A stretch of 64,000 nucleotides of DNA from a bacterium (GCA_030431975.1 JAUIHP010000006.1:1-64000); one strand, 5' to 3'; counted from the first letter of the stretch, positions 36,279 through 46,013 are shown. A program made the numbers and translations. Notes: generated from the letters alone by a model not told the origin.

Positions 36279-36489
36279 TTACCACCTCGATCACCCCGAC
36301 AGAGACGGTAAGAAAAGGAGAGCCTTTCGGACAAAGTACAACTCGCGACGTCTCGAAACGAGATGGTCGCCGGACCGGAGAGGGAAGTTCACTATGCATC
36401 CGCAAGTTGAGCTGAGTCAAACGATTTGTATCCGAGCGGAAGTGTCTGTGAACGTCACAACCCCGTGGCGTGGAGCTGGCTGGAGCTGA

Positions 36490-38346
36490 TCAATGAACCC
36501 TAGGCGACCCGCCTTTGGTCCCGGTCCCGGTGGACTCGAACGCAGCCCGCTGCAGCTCGTCGATCAGCTGGCGCGCCCGTTCCAGCGCCTCTCCTTCCCG
36601 GCGATCCAGCTGTAGCTCGGAGTAGATTCCGGCGGCCTGGTGGAAGCAGCGAATCGCCTCCGGCCGGTCGTGCTCGACTTCAAGATCCCCGCGAACCATC
36701 AATGTGTTCGCCCGTCCCGACCGATCGCGGTAGCTGTGGCAGAGCTTTTCCGCCTGATCGAAAGCAAGTCGCGCCTCGACGGGATTGCGGGAAGCCGATT
36801 CGATCTCCCCAAGCACCCGATAGAGATCACTCTGGATCGTAGGAATGCTCTTGAGCTCGCAGATCCGGAGCCCTGCACAGGTCGAGGACCGTGCCGCGTC
36901 CACTTTGTCTTCCTGGAGGTTGAGCTTCGCCAAGCTCATCAGGACGGAAGCCTCTCCCATTGCGTTCTCGAACTCGCGGCAAAATGAGAGGCACCCGTCG
37001 AGTTCCTTTCTCGCTTCTACGAGTCGTCCCTCCCGACGGAGACACTCGGAGATCCCCCAACGTGCATTCGCCTCTCCGGGTCGATGTCCGATGGCGGCAT
37101 ATTCCGACGCGGCTTCCTCGAAGAACCGTCCAGCCTTGTCCAGATCATCGACGTCCAGTTCCAGATTCGCACTGGCCAGTGCGGCGATAGCCCGGCCCTG
37201 CGCGACCTTTAGCTCGGCGAACAAGGCGCGCGCCCGCTCGGCGACTTCGCGACCACGCTCAAACTCGCCGAGCGTGGAAAGCACTCCGATTTGGGGCACG
37301 AGGGACTGGGCGACTCCGCTGAGATCGCCCGCCTCCCTGGCCAGATGCTCCGCCCGGCTCAGCTCCTTTTGGGCTTCCTCGACCCGCCCCATTTTGGAGA
37401 AGAGATGTCCCAGGCGCGCCACCGCCATCGCTTCCATAGAGACCTCCTCCAGTCCGCGATAGATGAGGATGGCATGCTCGAGGTGACCACGGGCCGACTC
37501 CAGGTTCATCTCGCCCTGCTCAAAGGTCGCGCTGACAAGAAGCCCGTCGGCCTCTGCGTGTCGATCGTCGGCGATCCTTGCGGCTTCGACCGCTCGGTCC
37601 AACCAGACCCGGACCTTGCTCGGCGGAATCCGTGTCCTGGCAATGAGGCAGAGACGGTGGAGCGCCCGGGCCTCCTCCGCGTGTCGCCCCTCGTCCCGCG
37701 CGATGTCCGCGCTTCGCTCGTACGTTTCCAGTGCCTGCTCCCACTCCCCCTTCATTTGGAGTTCGTAGGCGCGCTTCATCAACGACTCAACCTGGCCCGG
37801 CGTGGTTTCAGCCTTCCACTCGTCCGGGAGCATCAGTCCCTGATCGGACAGCCATTCGAGAAGCTGGGCCGGGCTGAGAGTCTCACCCGCGCGGCGAAAG
37901 GAAACGTCTTCAAGTCGGATGTAATGGGGATCGAGTGTCGCACGCAGGACGGATTTCCCCGTGATGGCCAGAAGAGCGCTAAGCGCGTTGTGCGCGACCC
38001 AACTGCGGTCCCCAAGAAGGAACAGCGGATGCGGACCCAGGACTTCGCGCACCCACTTGCTTCGGCTGCGGGATGGGTCGGAGTCGAGGAGCAACTGCTT
38101 GACCCGGCGCATGACGTGGCCAATCGGCGTGTCTGCCTCGACCGCCAAGGAAGCTCGGCGGCGCCCAAGTTGATGCGCCACAACGAGAAGCCCCAGGAGT
38201 TGGGCCAGCGGAGCCGGATCGCCCCGGGTCGGGGCCGGCGCATCTTCCCTGGGACACTCGTCCCAATCCAGCCAGATCGAACGAATGCTCGCATTGACGT
38301 CCAGCTCTACTGTCAGTGTCGCGCGCACGCGGACCACCCCCTTCAT
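36490..38346 (-). CDS. TPR-repeat protein without an evident output domain
   Basis: 618 residues, no signal peptide. Residues ~1-190 form an unrecognised N-terminal domain (LAQLLGLLVVAHQLGRRRAS, HPLFLLGDRSWVAHNALSAL). From ~190 to the end there are about nine TPR-like units (LQMKGEWEQALETYERSADI, ARLGHLFSKMGRVEEAQKEL, RWGISECLRREGRLVEARKE, LGEIESASRNPVEARLAFDQ). TPR arrays mediate protein-protein contacts. It is transcribed away from the following regulator/Tricorn genes. Confidence 0.75.
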   Translation of the reverse strand: MKGVVRVRATLTVELDVNASIRSIWLDWDECPREDAPAPTRGDPAPLAQLLGLLVVAHQLGRRRASLAVEADTPIGHVMRRVKQLLLDSDPSRSRSKWVREVLGPHPLFLLGDRSWVAHNALSALLAITGKSVLRATLDPHYIRLEDVSFRRAGETLSPAQLLEWLSDQGLMLPDEWKAETTPGQVESLMKRAYELQMKGEWEQALETYERSADIARDEGRHAEEARALHRLCLIARTRIPPSKVRVWLDRAVEAARIADDRHAEADGLLVSATFEQGEMNLESARGHLEHAILIYRGLEEVSMEAMAVARLGHLFSKMGRVEEAQKELSRAEHLAREAGDLSGVAQSLVPQIGVLSTLGEFERGREVAERARALFAELKVAQGRAIAALASANLELDVDDLDKAGRFFEEAASEYAAIGHRPGEANARWGISECLRREGRLVEARKELDGCLSFCREFENAMGEASVLMSLAKLNLQEDKVDAARSSTCAGLRICELKSIPTIQSDLYRVLGEIESASRNPVEARLAFDQAEKLCHSYRDRSGRANTLMVRGDLEVEHDRPEAIRCFHQAAGIYSELQLDRREGEALERARQLIDELQRAAFESTGTGTKGGSPRVH

Positions 38347-38917
38347 CCCGTCGAAAGACGGGGAAGCCCCCTGGTGGTTTTGCAGAATCCGTGGAAGACG
38401 GCAGAGAGTGGGAAGAGAGCGGCCCGGTCTCCTCGAGTCTGCTTTCAGCTGAGTGCCCGGCCAAACCGAGCGTGGGAAGAGTATAGGGGGAAAACGTCTT
38501 AAGCTCTAGCGGACAAAAGCGTGGAACTCGTTTGGACAATAGTTGGAGGAATGGACATTGTTTTCGTAGCGATCAATCTGAGAGTATCTTCATCGGCCGC
38601 TGAGCTCGGTCGTCCGCGAGGAGGCCGGGCTCAGCTTCTTTCCCCCACCGTCTCCATCCCCCCAGGCCCGTTCCAATCACCCGAGATAGCAGCTGGGATC
38701 GGGTCCGGAGATGCCCCAGCCACAACTCGTGCCTGACGGCCTGGCTCCCTGCTGGACTGACCGACTGACTGCGTGCCGGCCTTGACGCCTTCGCCATACC
38801 GCAAAATCTGATTCAAATCGGGGCTCGTTTTCAATTTGAAAATAGCACGAAACTAAACTAGTCTTTCGCACGTTCTGCAGGATGAGAAAGACACTCAAGA
38901 GACCGGAGCGAGGTGAG
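38347..38917. other. 571-bp noncoding region with a strong hairpin
   Basis: Separates the divergent TPR and HTH genes. At 38599-38635 GCTGAGCTCGGTC can pair with GGCCGGGCTCAGC (two wobbles), followed by TTCTTTCC on the + strand: a terminator-like structure with no + gene before it. A small open frame at 38521-38736 has neither a ribosome-binding site nor a recognisable protein. An AT-rich stretch (TTTTCAATTTGAAAATAGC) near 38829 probably holds the HTH gene promoter. Confidence 0.5.
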
Positions 38918-39487
38918 ATGGCCAACAAGCGGAAAGTGACCAAGGTCAACTCGCCCAAGGCCGTCTCTTCCCTGACGTCTCCACTCCGCATGGAGATTCT
39001 TCAGGCGTTTGGAACAGGCGATCGTTTGACCGTGGGTGACCTCGCTGAACGCGTTGGAAAGCCGCGGAGCTCGCTTTACTACCACATTCGAAAGCTGATC
39101 GAGATGGGTCTGCTCGTCGAGGTGGAACGAAAGCTCAAGGGAAAGAAGTACGAGTCGTCTTTCGAGACGGCGTCCGACCGGATCATCATCCAAGCCAACA
39201 CCTCGACGAAGCCGGGTCGGGAAGCGATGGCCAAGCTCATCCGTTCGATGACCCGGCAGGCGGCGCGGGACTTCGAGCGTGCACTGGAAACCCACGCTCT
39301 GGACGGCACCAAGGCCGCCGATGTGGGACGCCGCCAACGGGCCTGGCTGACCGAAGACGATGTGAAGAAGGTCGATGAACTCTTCACGAAGATCGAAGCG
39401 ATTTGTGCAAAGCGACGGACGAAGGGCAAAGGCCGGCTTTATTCGGTGACCAGTCTCTTCGTTCCATTGGAACCGGAGAAAACCTAA
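38918..39487 (+). CDS. Winged-helix (ArsR/MarR-like) transcription regulator
   Basis: A 189-residue protein. The winged helix is clear: SLTSPLRMEILQAFGTGDRL, TVGDLAERVGKPRSSLYYHI and RKLIEMGLLVEVERKLKGKK. The rest is helical and charged (KLIRSMTRQAARDFERALE). ATG 38918 (MANKRKV) is chosen because GAGGTGAG directly precedes it. It sits 75 bp upstream of the Tricorn-like protease gene, so it may regulate or be co-transcribed with it. Confidence 0.8.
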   Translation: MANKRKVTKVNSPKAVSSLTSPLRMEILQAFGTGDRLTVGDLAERVGKPRSSLYYHIRKLIEMGLLVEVERKLKGKKYESSFETASDRIIIQANTSTKPGREAMAKLIRSMTRQAARDFERALETHALDGTKAADVGRRQRAWLTEDDVKKVDELFTKIEAICAKRRTKGKGRLYSVTSLFVPLEPEKT

Positions 39488-39562
39488 CCCATCTCGGATG
39501 CCGGACCGAGAAACGCGACCCCGGGCGGCCTCCCCTCTCTGCCGCCGAAAGGAGCCGAAGCG

Positions 39563-42500
39563 ATGGCCGACACTGGCTATTACCGATACCCGACGATTCA
39601 CGGTGACAAGATCGCCTTCGTCTGTGAAAACGATCTGTGGCTGGGCTCCAGCGAAGGTGGTCTCGCCACCCGCCTGACGGCCAGCCCGGGGAATGTGATT
39701 CTTCCGAAGTTCTCGCCGGATGGAAGCGAGATCGCCATCACCGGACGCGACGACGGCCCGATCGAGGTCTACATCGTCCCGGCGGACGGTGGAGACGCAG
39801 AACGACTGAGCTGGTTCGGCTCGGCGACACAGGTCGCGGGTTGGAGTCGAGACGGGAATTCCGTCATCGTCGCCACCGACTGGCGTCAACCGTTCTCGAA
39901 AACGATGCACCTGGTTTCCATTCCCAGGAAGGGAAGCCACAAACCCGAACCGCTCCACGTCGGTCCTGCGCGATCGATGGACTTCGGTGCGGACGGCGGA
40001 ATGGTCATCGGCCGCAACTCCGGCGACCCGGCAAGGTGGAAGCGGTACAAGGGCGGCACCGCCGGAAACCTGTGGGTCGATCGCAACGGCGACGGCAAGT
40101 TCCAACCGTTGATCAAGCTCGACGGCAATCTCGCCAACCCGATGTGGATCGGGGACCGGATCTACTTCCTGTCCGATCACGAAGGCTTCGGGAACCTCTA
40201 TTCCTGCACCCCGACAGGCCGGAGCCTGCGACGTCACACCGACCACGAAGACTTCTACGCACGCTTTCCTTCCACCGACGGGCGGCGCATCGTCTACCAC
40301 GCCGGCGCTGACCTGTGGGTCTTCGATCCGGAAACCGACGAGACCCGCAAGGTCGACATCCAGGTTTCGAGTTCCCGCAGCCTGGCCCGGCGCAAGTTTG
40401 CCAGCGGCAGTCGCTATCTCGAATCCATCGACCTGCATCCGCAGGGGCACTCACTGGCCGCGGTCAGCCGGGGCGGCGCGTTCACGATGGGACTGTGGGA
40501 AGGGCCGGTCCGTCGCTACGGGCATGTCTCTTCCGTGCGCTATCGTCTCGCACGTTGGCTGCCCGACGGCAAGGGCATCGTGGCGGTCCACGATGAAGGG
40601 AGCGAGGAAAGTCTCGTCCTCTTCAGCCCGGACAGCGACCAGCCGGACAAGGTCATCAGCGGAGACTTCGGCCGACCGACCGAGATGAAGGTCCAGCCGC
40701 ACCCGAAGGAAGTCGAGAAGGACGGAGACAAGCCCGGCGCCAAGAAAACGAAGAAGAAGACCACGAAGCCGGGACCGACTCACGTCGTGCTGCTCAATCA
40801 ACGGCATGAGGTCATTCTGGTCAACGTCTCCACCGGACGAAGCAAGGTCATCGACCACACCAGAATGGGACACGGAATCAACGGAGTCGCGTGGTCTCCG
40901 GACGGACGTTGGCTTGCCTACAGCAAACCGATCACGCAGCGCTGCGCGAGCATCTTCGTCTATGAGGTAAAGACCGGGAAGACGACACAGGTCACACGCG
41001 ATGACTTCGTCGATGTCTCGCCGAGTTGGGACCCGACAGGTTCCTATCTCTACTTCCTCTCCTGGCGCACCTTCGATCCGGTCTACGACAGTCACTACTT
41101 CGACCTGGGCTTCCCCAAGGGCTCCCGTCCGTACCTCATTCCACTTCATGCGGACACGCCTTCGCCGTTCTCGATGGCGACACGCGAGCTTCGGGCTCCA
41201 AGCGCGGACTTCAACGGAGGCTTCGAGAACCGGAAGCGGATGGCCAAGCGCGCGGCCGAGGTAAAGATCGATCTCGACGGGATCGTCGACCGGGTTCTCG
41301 CCTTCCCGGTCCCGGAAGGTCGATATCAGAAGATCGAGGGAGCGGCGGGACGTGCGCTCTTCTCGAGCATTCCGCCGGTCGGAAGCCTTCACGGCGACGA
41401 CGAAAATCCTGCCGGACAGTTGGACGGCTGGGACTTCGAGCAGAACAAGATGGAGCGCGTCGCCAGCGGGATCGCCGGCTTCCAGCTCTCGAAGGACCGG
41501 CAGACCCTGGCCATTCGCACTGGAAAGAAGCTACGCGTCGTCTCTGCCTGGACCAAGGAAGGCGGACCCCGCTCTCAATCGGACACGAGCATCAGTCGTG
41601 AGTCCGGTTGGGTCGATCTCGACCGCATGCGCGTCGCCGTCGATCCTCGCCTCGAGTGGGGACAGATGTTCGATGAAGCGTGGCGTTTGCAGCGGGATCA
41701 GTTCTGGACCGAGAACATGTCGGGGATCGATTGGAACAAGATTCACGCCACGTACCGCCCGTTGGTCGATCGCATCAGCACCCGTGCAGAGTTCTCCGAT
41801 TTGATCTGGGAGTTGCAGGGTGAGCTCGGGACTTCGCACTGCTACGAGATGGGTGGGGACTACCAACCTTCTCCTTCGTGGTATCAGGGTTTCCTCGGAG
41901 CAGACCTGGCCTACAACGAGAAGAAGAAGGCCTGGTACGTCGAGCACATCCCATTCGGCGACAGTTGGGACCCCTCGCAGAACTCGCCGATCGCGGCGCC
42001 GGGAACTCAGGTCAAGGTCGGGGACCAGATCGAGTCCATCGGCGGCGCGCCCGTCGGTGAGAAGAAGACTCCCTATGAGACCCTTCTTCATCAGGCCGGC
42101 CAGCCCGTTGAGATCATGGTCAAAGGACCTCGTGACAAGAAGGCTCGACGGATCGTGGTCGAAGCTGCGAAGAGTGAAGCCCTACTTCGTTACCGGGACT
42201 GGGTGGAGATGAACCGCCTCTGGGTTCGGGAGCAGTCGAAGGGCCGGCTCGGGTACGTCCACATCCCGAACATGGGGCCGTGGGGATTCTCCGAGTTCCA
42301 TCGCTACTTCGCCGTAGAAGTCGAGAAGGAAGGACTCCTCGTCGACGTTCGCTTCAATGGAGGCGGGCACGTCTCCCAGATCCTGCTCGAGAAGCTGATG
42401 CGGAAGCGGATCGGTTACGACGTCAATCGTTGGGGCGAGCCGGAACCGTACCCGCTCGACTCTCCGATGGGTCCGGTCGTCGCGCTGACCAACGAGTTCG

Positions 42501-42868
42501 CCGGGTCGGACGGCGACATGTTCAGCCACGCCTTCAAGCTGAACAAGATCGGTCCGCTCATCGGAAAGAGAACATGGGGCGGAGTCGTCGGCATCTGGCC
42601 ACGTCATCATCTGGTCGACGGGACGGTCACGACCCAGCCGGAGTTCGCCTTCTGGTTCCAGGACGTGGAATGGGGCATCGAGAACTACGGTACCGATCCG
42701 GACATCGAGGTCGAGATCCGGCCTCAGGACTACACCGCCGGGAAGGATCCTCAGCTGGAGCGTGGCGTGTCGGAGTTGATGAAGTCTCTGAAGAAGTCTC
42801 CGCCGACCTTGCCCAAGTTCTCGAACCGACCGAAGCTGCGGCCGAAGAAGCTGCCGAAGCAGAAGTAG
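39563..42868 (+). CDS. Tricorn-type S41 protease
   Basis: A 1101-residue protein of near-identical length to Thermoplasma Tricorn (1071 aa). The N-terminal beta-propellers hold repeats such as ILPKFSPDGSEIAITGRDDG and GVAWSPDGRWLAYSKP. A PDZ domain follows (GTQVKVGDQIESIGGAPVG). Catalytic residues are visible: Ser-His in LGTSHCYEMGG, the nucleophile Ser-Asp in NEFAGSDGDMFS and Glu in DPDIEVEIRP. Tricorn degrades peptides released by larger proteases. No signal peptide is seen, so it is probably cytoplasmic. A Lys-rich insertion (KPGAKKTKKKTTKPG) lies near residue 395. Confidence 0.93.
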   Translation: MADTGYYRYPTIHGDKIAFVCENDLWLGSSEGGLATRLTASPGNVILPKFSPDGSEIAITGRDDGPIEVYIVPADGGDAERLSWFGSATQVAGWSRDGNSVIVATDWRQPFSKTMHLVSIPRKGSHKPEPLHVGPARSMDFGADGGMVIGRNSGDPARWKRYKGGTAGNLWVDRNGDGKFQPLIKLDGNLANPMWIGDRIYFLSDHEGFGNLYSCTPTGRSLRRHTDHEDFYARFPSTDGRRIVYHAGADLWVFDPETDETRKVDIQVSSSRSLARRKFASGSRYLESIDLHPQGHSLAAVSRGGAFTMGLWEGPVRRYGHVSSVRYRLARWLPDGKGIVAVHDEGSEESLVLFSPDSDQPDKVISGDFGRPTEMKVQPHPKEVEKDGDKPGAKKTKKKTTKPGPTHVVLLNQRHEVILVNVSTGRSKVIDHTRMGHGINGVAWSPDGRWLAYSKPITQRCASIFVYEVKTGKTTQVTRDDFVDVSPSWDPTGSYLYFLSWRTFDPVYDSHYFDLGFPKGSRPYLIPLHADTPSPFSMATRELRAPSADFNGGFENRKRMAKRAAEVKIDLDGIVDRVLAFPVPEGRYQKIEGAAGRALFSSIPPVGSLHGDDENPAGQLDGWDFEQNKMERVASGIAGFQLSKDRQTLAIRTGKKLRVVSAWTKEGGPRSQSDTSISRESGWVDLDRMRVAVDPRLEWGQMFDEAWRLQRDQFWTENMSGIDWNKIHATYRPLVDRISTRAEFSDLIWELQGELGTSHCYEMGGDYQPSPSWYQGFLGADLAYNEKKKAWYVEHIPFGDSWDPSQNSPIAAPGTQVKVGDQIESIGGAPVGEKKTPYETLLHQAGQPVEIMVKGPRDKKARRIVVEAAKSEALLRYRDWVEMNRLWVREQSKGRLGYVHIPNMGPWGFSEFHRYFAVEVEKEGLLVDVRFNGGGHVSQILLEKLMRKRIGYDVNRWGEPEPYPLDSPMGPVVALTNEFAGSDGDMFSHAFKLNKIGPLIGKRTWGGVVGIWPRHHLVDGTVTTQPEFAFWFQDVEWGIENYGTDPDIEVEIRPQDYTAGKDPQLERGVSELMKSLKKSPPTLPKFSNRPKLRPKKLPKQK

Positions 42869-42889
42869 AAGCGGGCCAATCACTTGCCT

Positions 42890-42921
42890 GTGCCGTCGGA
42901 TGCGAAATCATCCGGCGGCAC
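42890..42921 (+). terminator. Terminator-like hairpin after the Tricorn gene
   Basis: GTGCCGTCGGATG pairs with CATCCGGCGGCAC (one wobble) around a 6-nt loop, 21 bp after the stop codon. There is no T tract, so termination efficiency is uncertain. Confidence 0.5.
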
Positions 42922-43213
42922 GGGGCCTCTCGCCCGCTTTTCTCGCCCACTCTTCTCGCCAGTTCCCGCCGACCTGCCCGCCGATGTAAGTCCCGTCCTC
43001 CCAAATATTTGGCTACAATGCGCCAAAATGGATTTTTGTCCTACACCGAAGAATTTTCCTAGATCAGGACACAAGTTCGGCTATTATTGAATTCGCGCGA
43101 GTTGCGTGGTCCATCGGGGCGGGCTGCCTCCGGACAGTTCAGGTACGGTTCAATTAGATACGACACATCAACCCCTTCGCCATGCACGCACGGGGGCTGG
43201 GAGCACTACGACG
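42922..43213. promoter_or_regulatory. Upstream region of the PEP-CTERM gene with palindromes
   Basis: Holds a 12-bp perfect palindrome CCAAATATTTGG (43001-43012), an overlapping inverted repeat TTTGGC-N8-GCCAAA (43008-43027) and TGTCCT-N23-AGGACA (43037-43071). No coding frame is supported. A GGGAG lies about 10 nt upstream of the ATG at 43214. Confidence 0.45.
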
Positions 43214-43945
43214 ATGAAGATGATGAGGATCCTGTCGCTGACGAGCCTTGCGGCTGCCGCCTTGGGACTGGCGACCCCCGCACTCGCCGTGTCCTTCGGG
43301 GTCATGGGCAATTTCAACGCGAACGGTCACGACTACAGTGGCTTCAGCGCTTACCTGAACGACTACCAGCACACCGACGGCAATATGTACACGTCCGGCG
43401 TCTGGAGCGTGGGCGTGAACAATCCGTGGCTTTCGACCACGGGTGGGTACGGCACCATCGCCAACTTCGCGACCTACCGCGCCTACTGGGCCAATCACTA
43501 CAGCACCGGCTTCCAGGCGGTCAGCTTCGACTTCGAGTACGAGGTCAAGGTCCGCAAGCACGGCCAGACGATCGCCAGTCACGTCTTCGAGTGGAATCTC
43601 TCGACGAACGGCAACGGCCAGGAGCTGACGGTGGATCTCGGAAGCGATCGCGCCTTCGACTTCAGCTACGGCGGCGAGGACTACACCTTCGACATCTGGG
43701 GCGCGACCAGCGGTCACGGCTTCAACCCGAACGAAGAAGGTTCGCGTTCCTCGACGTACGACTACGCCAACTACACCGACGACGGCTGCAACTACTGGCA
43801 GTACGTGGACGGATCCCACTCCAAGGTCAAGGCCGGGATCAGCACGTCCGCCGCACAGCCGGTTCCGGAGCCGGCCACGCTGCTCCTGCTCGGTACCGGA
43901 CTGGCGGGCGCGGGCATCATCCGTCGTCGTCGTCGCAACGCCTAG
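43214..43945 (+). CDS. PEP-CTERM-sorted secreted protein
   Basis: A 243-residue protein. Signal peptide SLTSLAAAALGLATPALA; then an Asn/Tyr/Gly-rich body (VMGNFNANGHDYSGFSAYLN, FNPNEEGSRSSTYDYANYTD) without a named domain. The C-terminus is a textbook PEP-CTERM signal: PVPEPATLLLLGTGLAG, hydrophobic helix, then IIRRRRRNA. Exosortase cleaves such tails and links export to exopolysaccharide production, so an exosortase is expected elsewhere in the genome. ATG 43214 is taken because it starts directly at the signal peptide. A strong terminator follows. Confidence 0.85.
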   Translation: MKMMRILSLTSLAAAALGLATPALAVSFGVMGNFNANGHDYSGFSAYLNDYQHTDGNMYTSGVWSVGVNNPWLSTTGGYGTIANFATYRAYWANHYSTGFQAVSFDFEYEVKVRKHGQTIASHVFEWNLSTNGNGQELTVDLGSDRAFDFSYGGEDYTFDIWGATSGHGFNPNEEGSRSSTYDYANYTDDGCNYWQYVDGSHSKVKAGISTSAAQPVPEPATLLLLGTGLAGAGIIRRRRRNA

Positions 43946-44001
43946 AGTTTCAACAGTGGATCGATGACGTTCGGACCTCGGACCGGGCGTCACTCAGGAT
44001 C

Positions 44002-44035
44002 GCGGCCCTACTCCCCGGTAGGGCCGCTTTCTTTT
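44002..44035 (+). terminator. Rho-independent terminator of the PEP-CTERM gene
   Basis: GCGGCCCTAC (44002-44011) pairs perfectly with GTAGGGCCGC (44018-44027), followed by TTTCTTTT. The hairpin overlaps the last codons of the convergent PAP2 gene. Confidence 0.85.
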
Positions 44036-44907
44036 GCTCCGGGTCGGGTGGAGGAGATCCAGGTCTCGAGACGGCGGTGCCACCTCGTTCCGAGCAATCC
44101 TCCGACCAAGCCCACCACCACGCCGACCAACGAATCGATCGCGTAGTGAAACCCGCCGTAGATCGTGGCCACGACGATCCCGACCGCGACGATCGTGATG
44201 AACGTGGCCATCGGGGGCGCAGCGAAACGGATTCCGCAAATCGCGATCGCGGTGGCTGCCGCACAGTGGCTGGATGGAAAGGCCGTTCCTATGCTGGCCC
44301 CTCCTTCCAGGGTCCGGTAGACGAGTCCGACGAAGAACGATCCGGGTGCTTCGACCCGATCGAACGTGTAGTACGGCCCCAGCACCGGGAAGAGAATGAA
44401 GATCGCGTAGCAGAAGTAAAAGACCGAGGCCACGGTGGTCACGGTGACGAGAAACTCCCGACGGCGCCCCTTCAGATACAGATACAACCCAAGCAGGGGG
44501 ATCAGCCAAAGATAGAAGTAGTAGCAGAAGTGCAGCAGTTCACTGAGCGGGACGAAAGGCAAGGCGTCCGCGAAGTATGCGTTGGGATGTCCCCCGAATA
44601 CGACCTCATCCAGACGAATGATCTCGTCGTCGAAGTATCGATCGTGATAGGCCCGGCTCAAAGCCCCCGCCGCGTAGTAGGACGGCGCCAAGACAAAGAA
44701 GGGAAAGCTCTCCCGAAAGAACCGGAGTATCCGATTGCCGCCCGGTCCCCAAAAGCGAAACGAGAAGGCAAAGAGAAGGAACGCGGTAAAGGTCGCCAGC
44801 CACAGCGGTCCGTCTTCGACACTTTGCATCCCAAAGATGAGCGTGCCGACACAGAACGCGGCGAACCCCATGAAGACGATGTCGGCGGGAAGATAGCCTT
44901 TGTTCAA
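44008..44907 (-). CDS. PAP2-superfamily membrane enzyme, Aur1/IPC synthase-like
   Basis: 299 residues, about six transmembrane helices. The PAP2 catalytic motifs are GTAFPSSHCAAATA and YGGFHYAIDSLVGVVVG (His and Asp). The layout with FPVLGPYYTFDRV before them resembles the Aur1/inositol-phosphorylceramide synthase branch (PAP2_3) more than simple phosphatidic acid phosphatases. TTG 44907 is chosen: it overlaps the stop codon of the upstream gene (TTGA) and has GGGAGAG before it. As the last gene of a ceramide-type cluster, it may add or remove a phosphate-containing headgroup. Substrate unproven. Confidence 0.75.
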   Translation of the reverse strand: MNKGYLPADIVFMGFAAFCVGTLIFGMQSVEDGPLWLATFTAFLLFAFSFRFWGPGGNRILRFFRESFPFFVLAPSYYAAGALSRAYHDRYFDDEIIRLDEVVFGGHPNAYFADALPFVPLSELLHFCYYFYLWLIPLLGLYLYLKGRRREFLVTVTTVASVFYFCYAIFILFPVLGPYYTFDRVEAPGSFFVGLVYRTLEGGASIGTAFPSSHCAAATAIAICGIRFAAPPMATFITIVAVGIVVATIYGGFHYAIDSLVGVVVGLVGGLLGTRWHRRLETWISSTRPGAKESGPTGE

Positions 44908-46013
44908 AGCCAGCCACTCTCCCGATACCAGGAGAGAGTCTCTTCCAAACCCGAATCCAAGTCGACCTCCGGCTCGTAGCCCCACGTCATGAACGCTTTC
45001 TCCGAAGAGCAGACCCAGTGCGCTTGTCGCATCTCCTGGACCTTCCACCGGTTCAGCATCGGAGCTTTGCCGGTGACGGCGCCGACCACCTCCCCCACGG
45101 ACGCGACGAAGCGGCTGACGACCGGAGGGATGCGCACCTCGCGCAGATCGGAATGCATGTACTCCGCTGCCCGACGACCGAACTCGTTCCAGGTGTAGGC
45201 TGAGTCGTCGGTGACGTAGTACGTTCCGGCGAGATCAAGTTCCGCGACGGCCTTGGCGGCACGAACGAGATCGTGCACGTGGACCAGACAGAGGCGCGCT
45301 CCTTCGGGACCCCCGAGCGGAAGAATCCCCCGCTTGATCCAACGGAAGAGTTCCAAAACGCCCTGGTCCCTCGGCCCATAGACGACCGGCGGCCGGATGA
45401 TTGCGGGACGGATCTTTCCGGACGACTCGGCGATTTCTCTGAGTGCCTGCTCACCCTGAAGCTTGCTCTTGCCGTAAGGATTGATCGGCGTATCGGGGTC
45501 GGTCTCCGTTCGAACCGGAAAGGGTTGGCTGGCCGTCGCGATAGCCGGTCCACCGGCTGCCAGGGAACTGCAGTAGACGAAGAAGCCGGAGCCGTCGCCG
45601 CGCTCGGCCAACGCCTCGGCCAGGTTCCGCGTTCCTTCGTAGTTGGCTGCGTAGAACTCCTCCGCTGTGCGGGCCGAAGTGAGCGCCGCGAAGTGAAAGA
45701 CGTTCTCGACTCCAGTGCAGGCTCCCGCCAACGAAGCCTTGTCGCGAATGTCCCCGTACGCCAGTTCCACGGGAAGTCCGCGCACCCACTGCAGGTTTGA
45801 TGATTTCCGAACGAGAACCCGCAGGCGATAGCCGGACTCGCAAAGGGATTCGACAAGGTGGGATCCAACGAAACCGGACGCTCCCGTGACCAGGCAGAGC
45901 CCCGTCGGGATGCGGCGCTCATCGGCCGTGAATCGGCTGCCTTCGGTCTCTTCCAACGAGACTCTGGAGACGGCGCGATCCGTGTCTCGGACCGGCATCG
46001 GCGAATAACTCAT
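44904..46013 (-). CDS. NAD-dependent epimerase/reductase, CerR-like
   Basis: About 369 residues, extended SDR. Motifs: LCLVTGASGFVGSHLVESL (GxxGxxG), YCSSLAAGGPA and the catalytic INPYGKSK (YxxxK). The C-terminal part has TWNEFGRRAAEYM. In Caulobacter an SDR of this kind (CerR) reduces the 3-oxo group in ceramide synthesis, and NSDHL-like enzymes act on sterols. Its position between an SPT-like enzyme, a GNAT and a PAP2 enzyme favours the ceramide role. Several upstream ATGs exist (46088, 46052); 46013 is picked because the SDR domain begins soon after. Confidence 0.75.
   Translation of the reverse strand: MSYSPMPVRDTDRAVSRVSLEETEGSRFTADERRIPTGLCLVTGASGFVGSHLVESLCESGYRLRVLVRKSSNLQWVRGLPVELAYGDIRDKASLAGACTGVENVFHFAALTSARTAEEFYAANYEGTRNLAEALAERGDGSGFFVYCSSLAAGGPAIATASQPFPVRTETDPDTPINPYGKSKLQGEQALREIAESSGKIRPAIIRPPVVYGPRDQGVLELFRWIKRGILPLGGPEGARLCLVHVHDLVRAAKAVAELDLAGTYYVTDDSAYTWNEFGRRAAEYMHSDLREVRIPPVVSRFVASVGEVVGAVTGKAPMLNRWKVQEMRQAHWVCSSEKAFMTWGYEPEVDLDSGLEETLSWYRESGWL

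Noticed and set aside
43010-43024. Sigma-54 promoter (TGGC...TGC) upstream of the PEP-CTERM gene
   Set aside because: The distance between the GG and GC elements is 7-9 nt rather than the required 10.
43087-44979. Long + strand open frame of 630 codons
   Set aside because: It crosses the PEP-CTERM gene, a perfect terminator and the antisense of the PAP2 gene. The residues are Arg/Asp/Gly-rich without domains; GC-rich antisense frames are commonly open.
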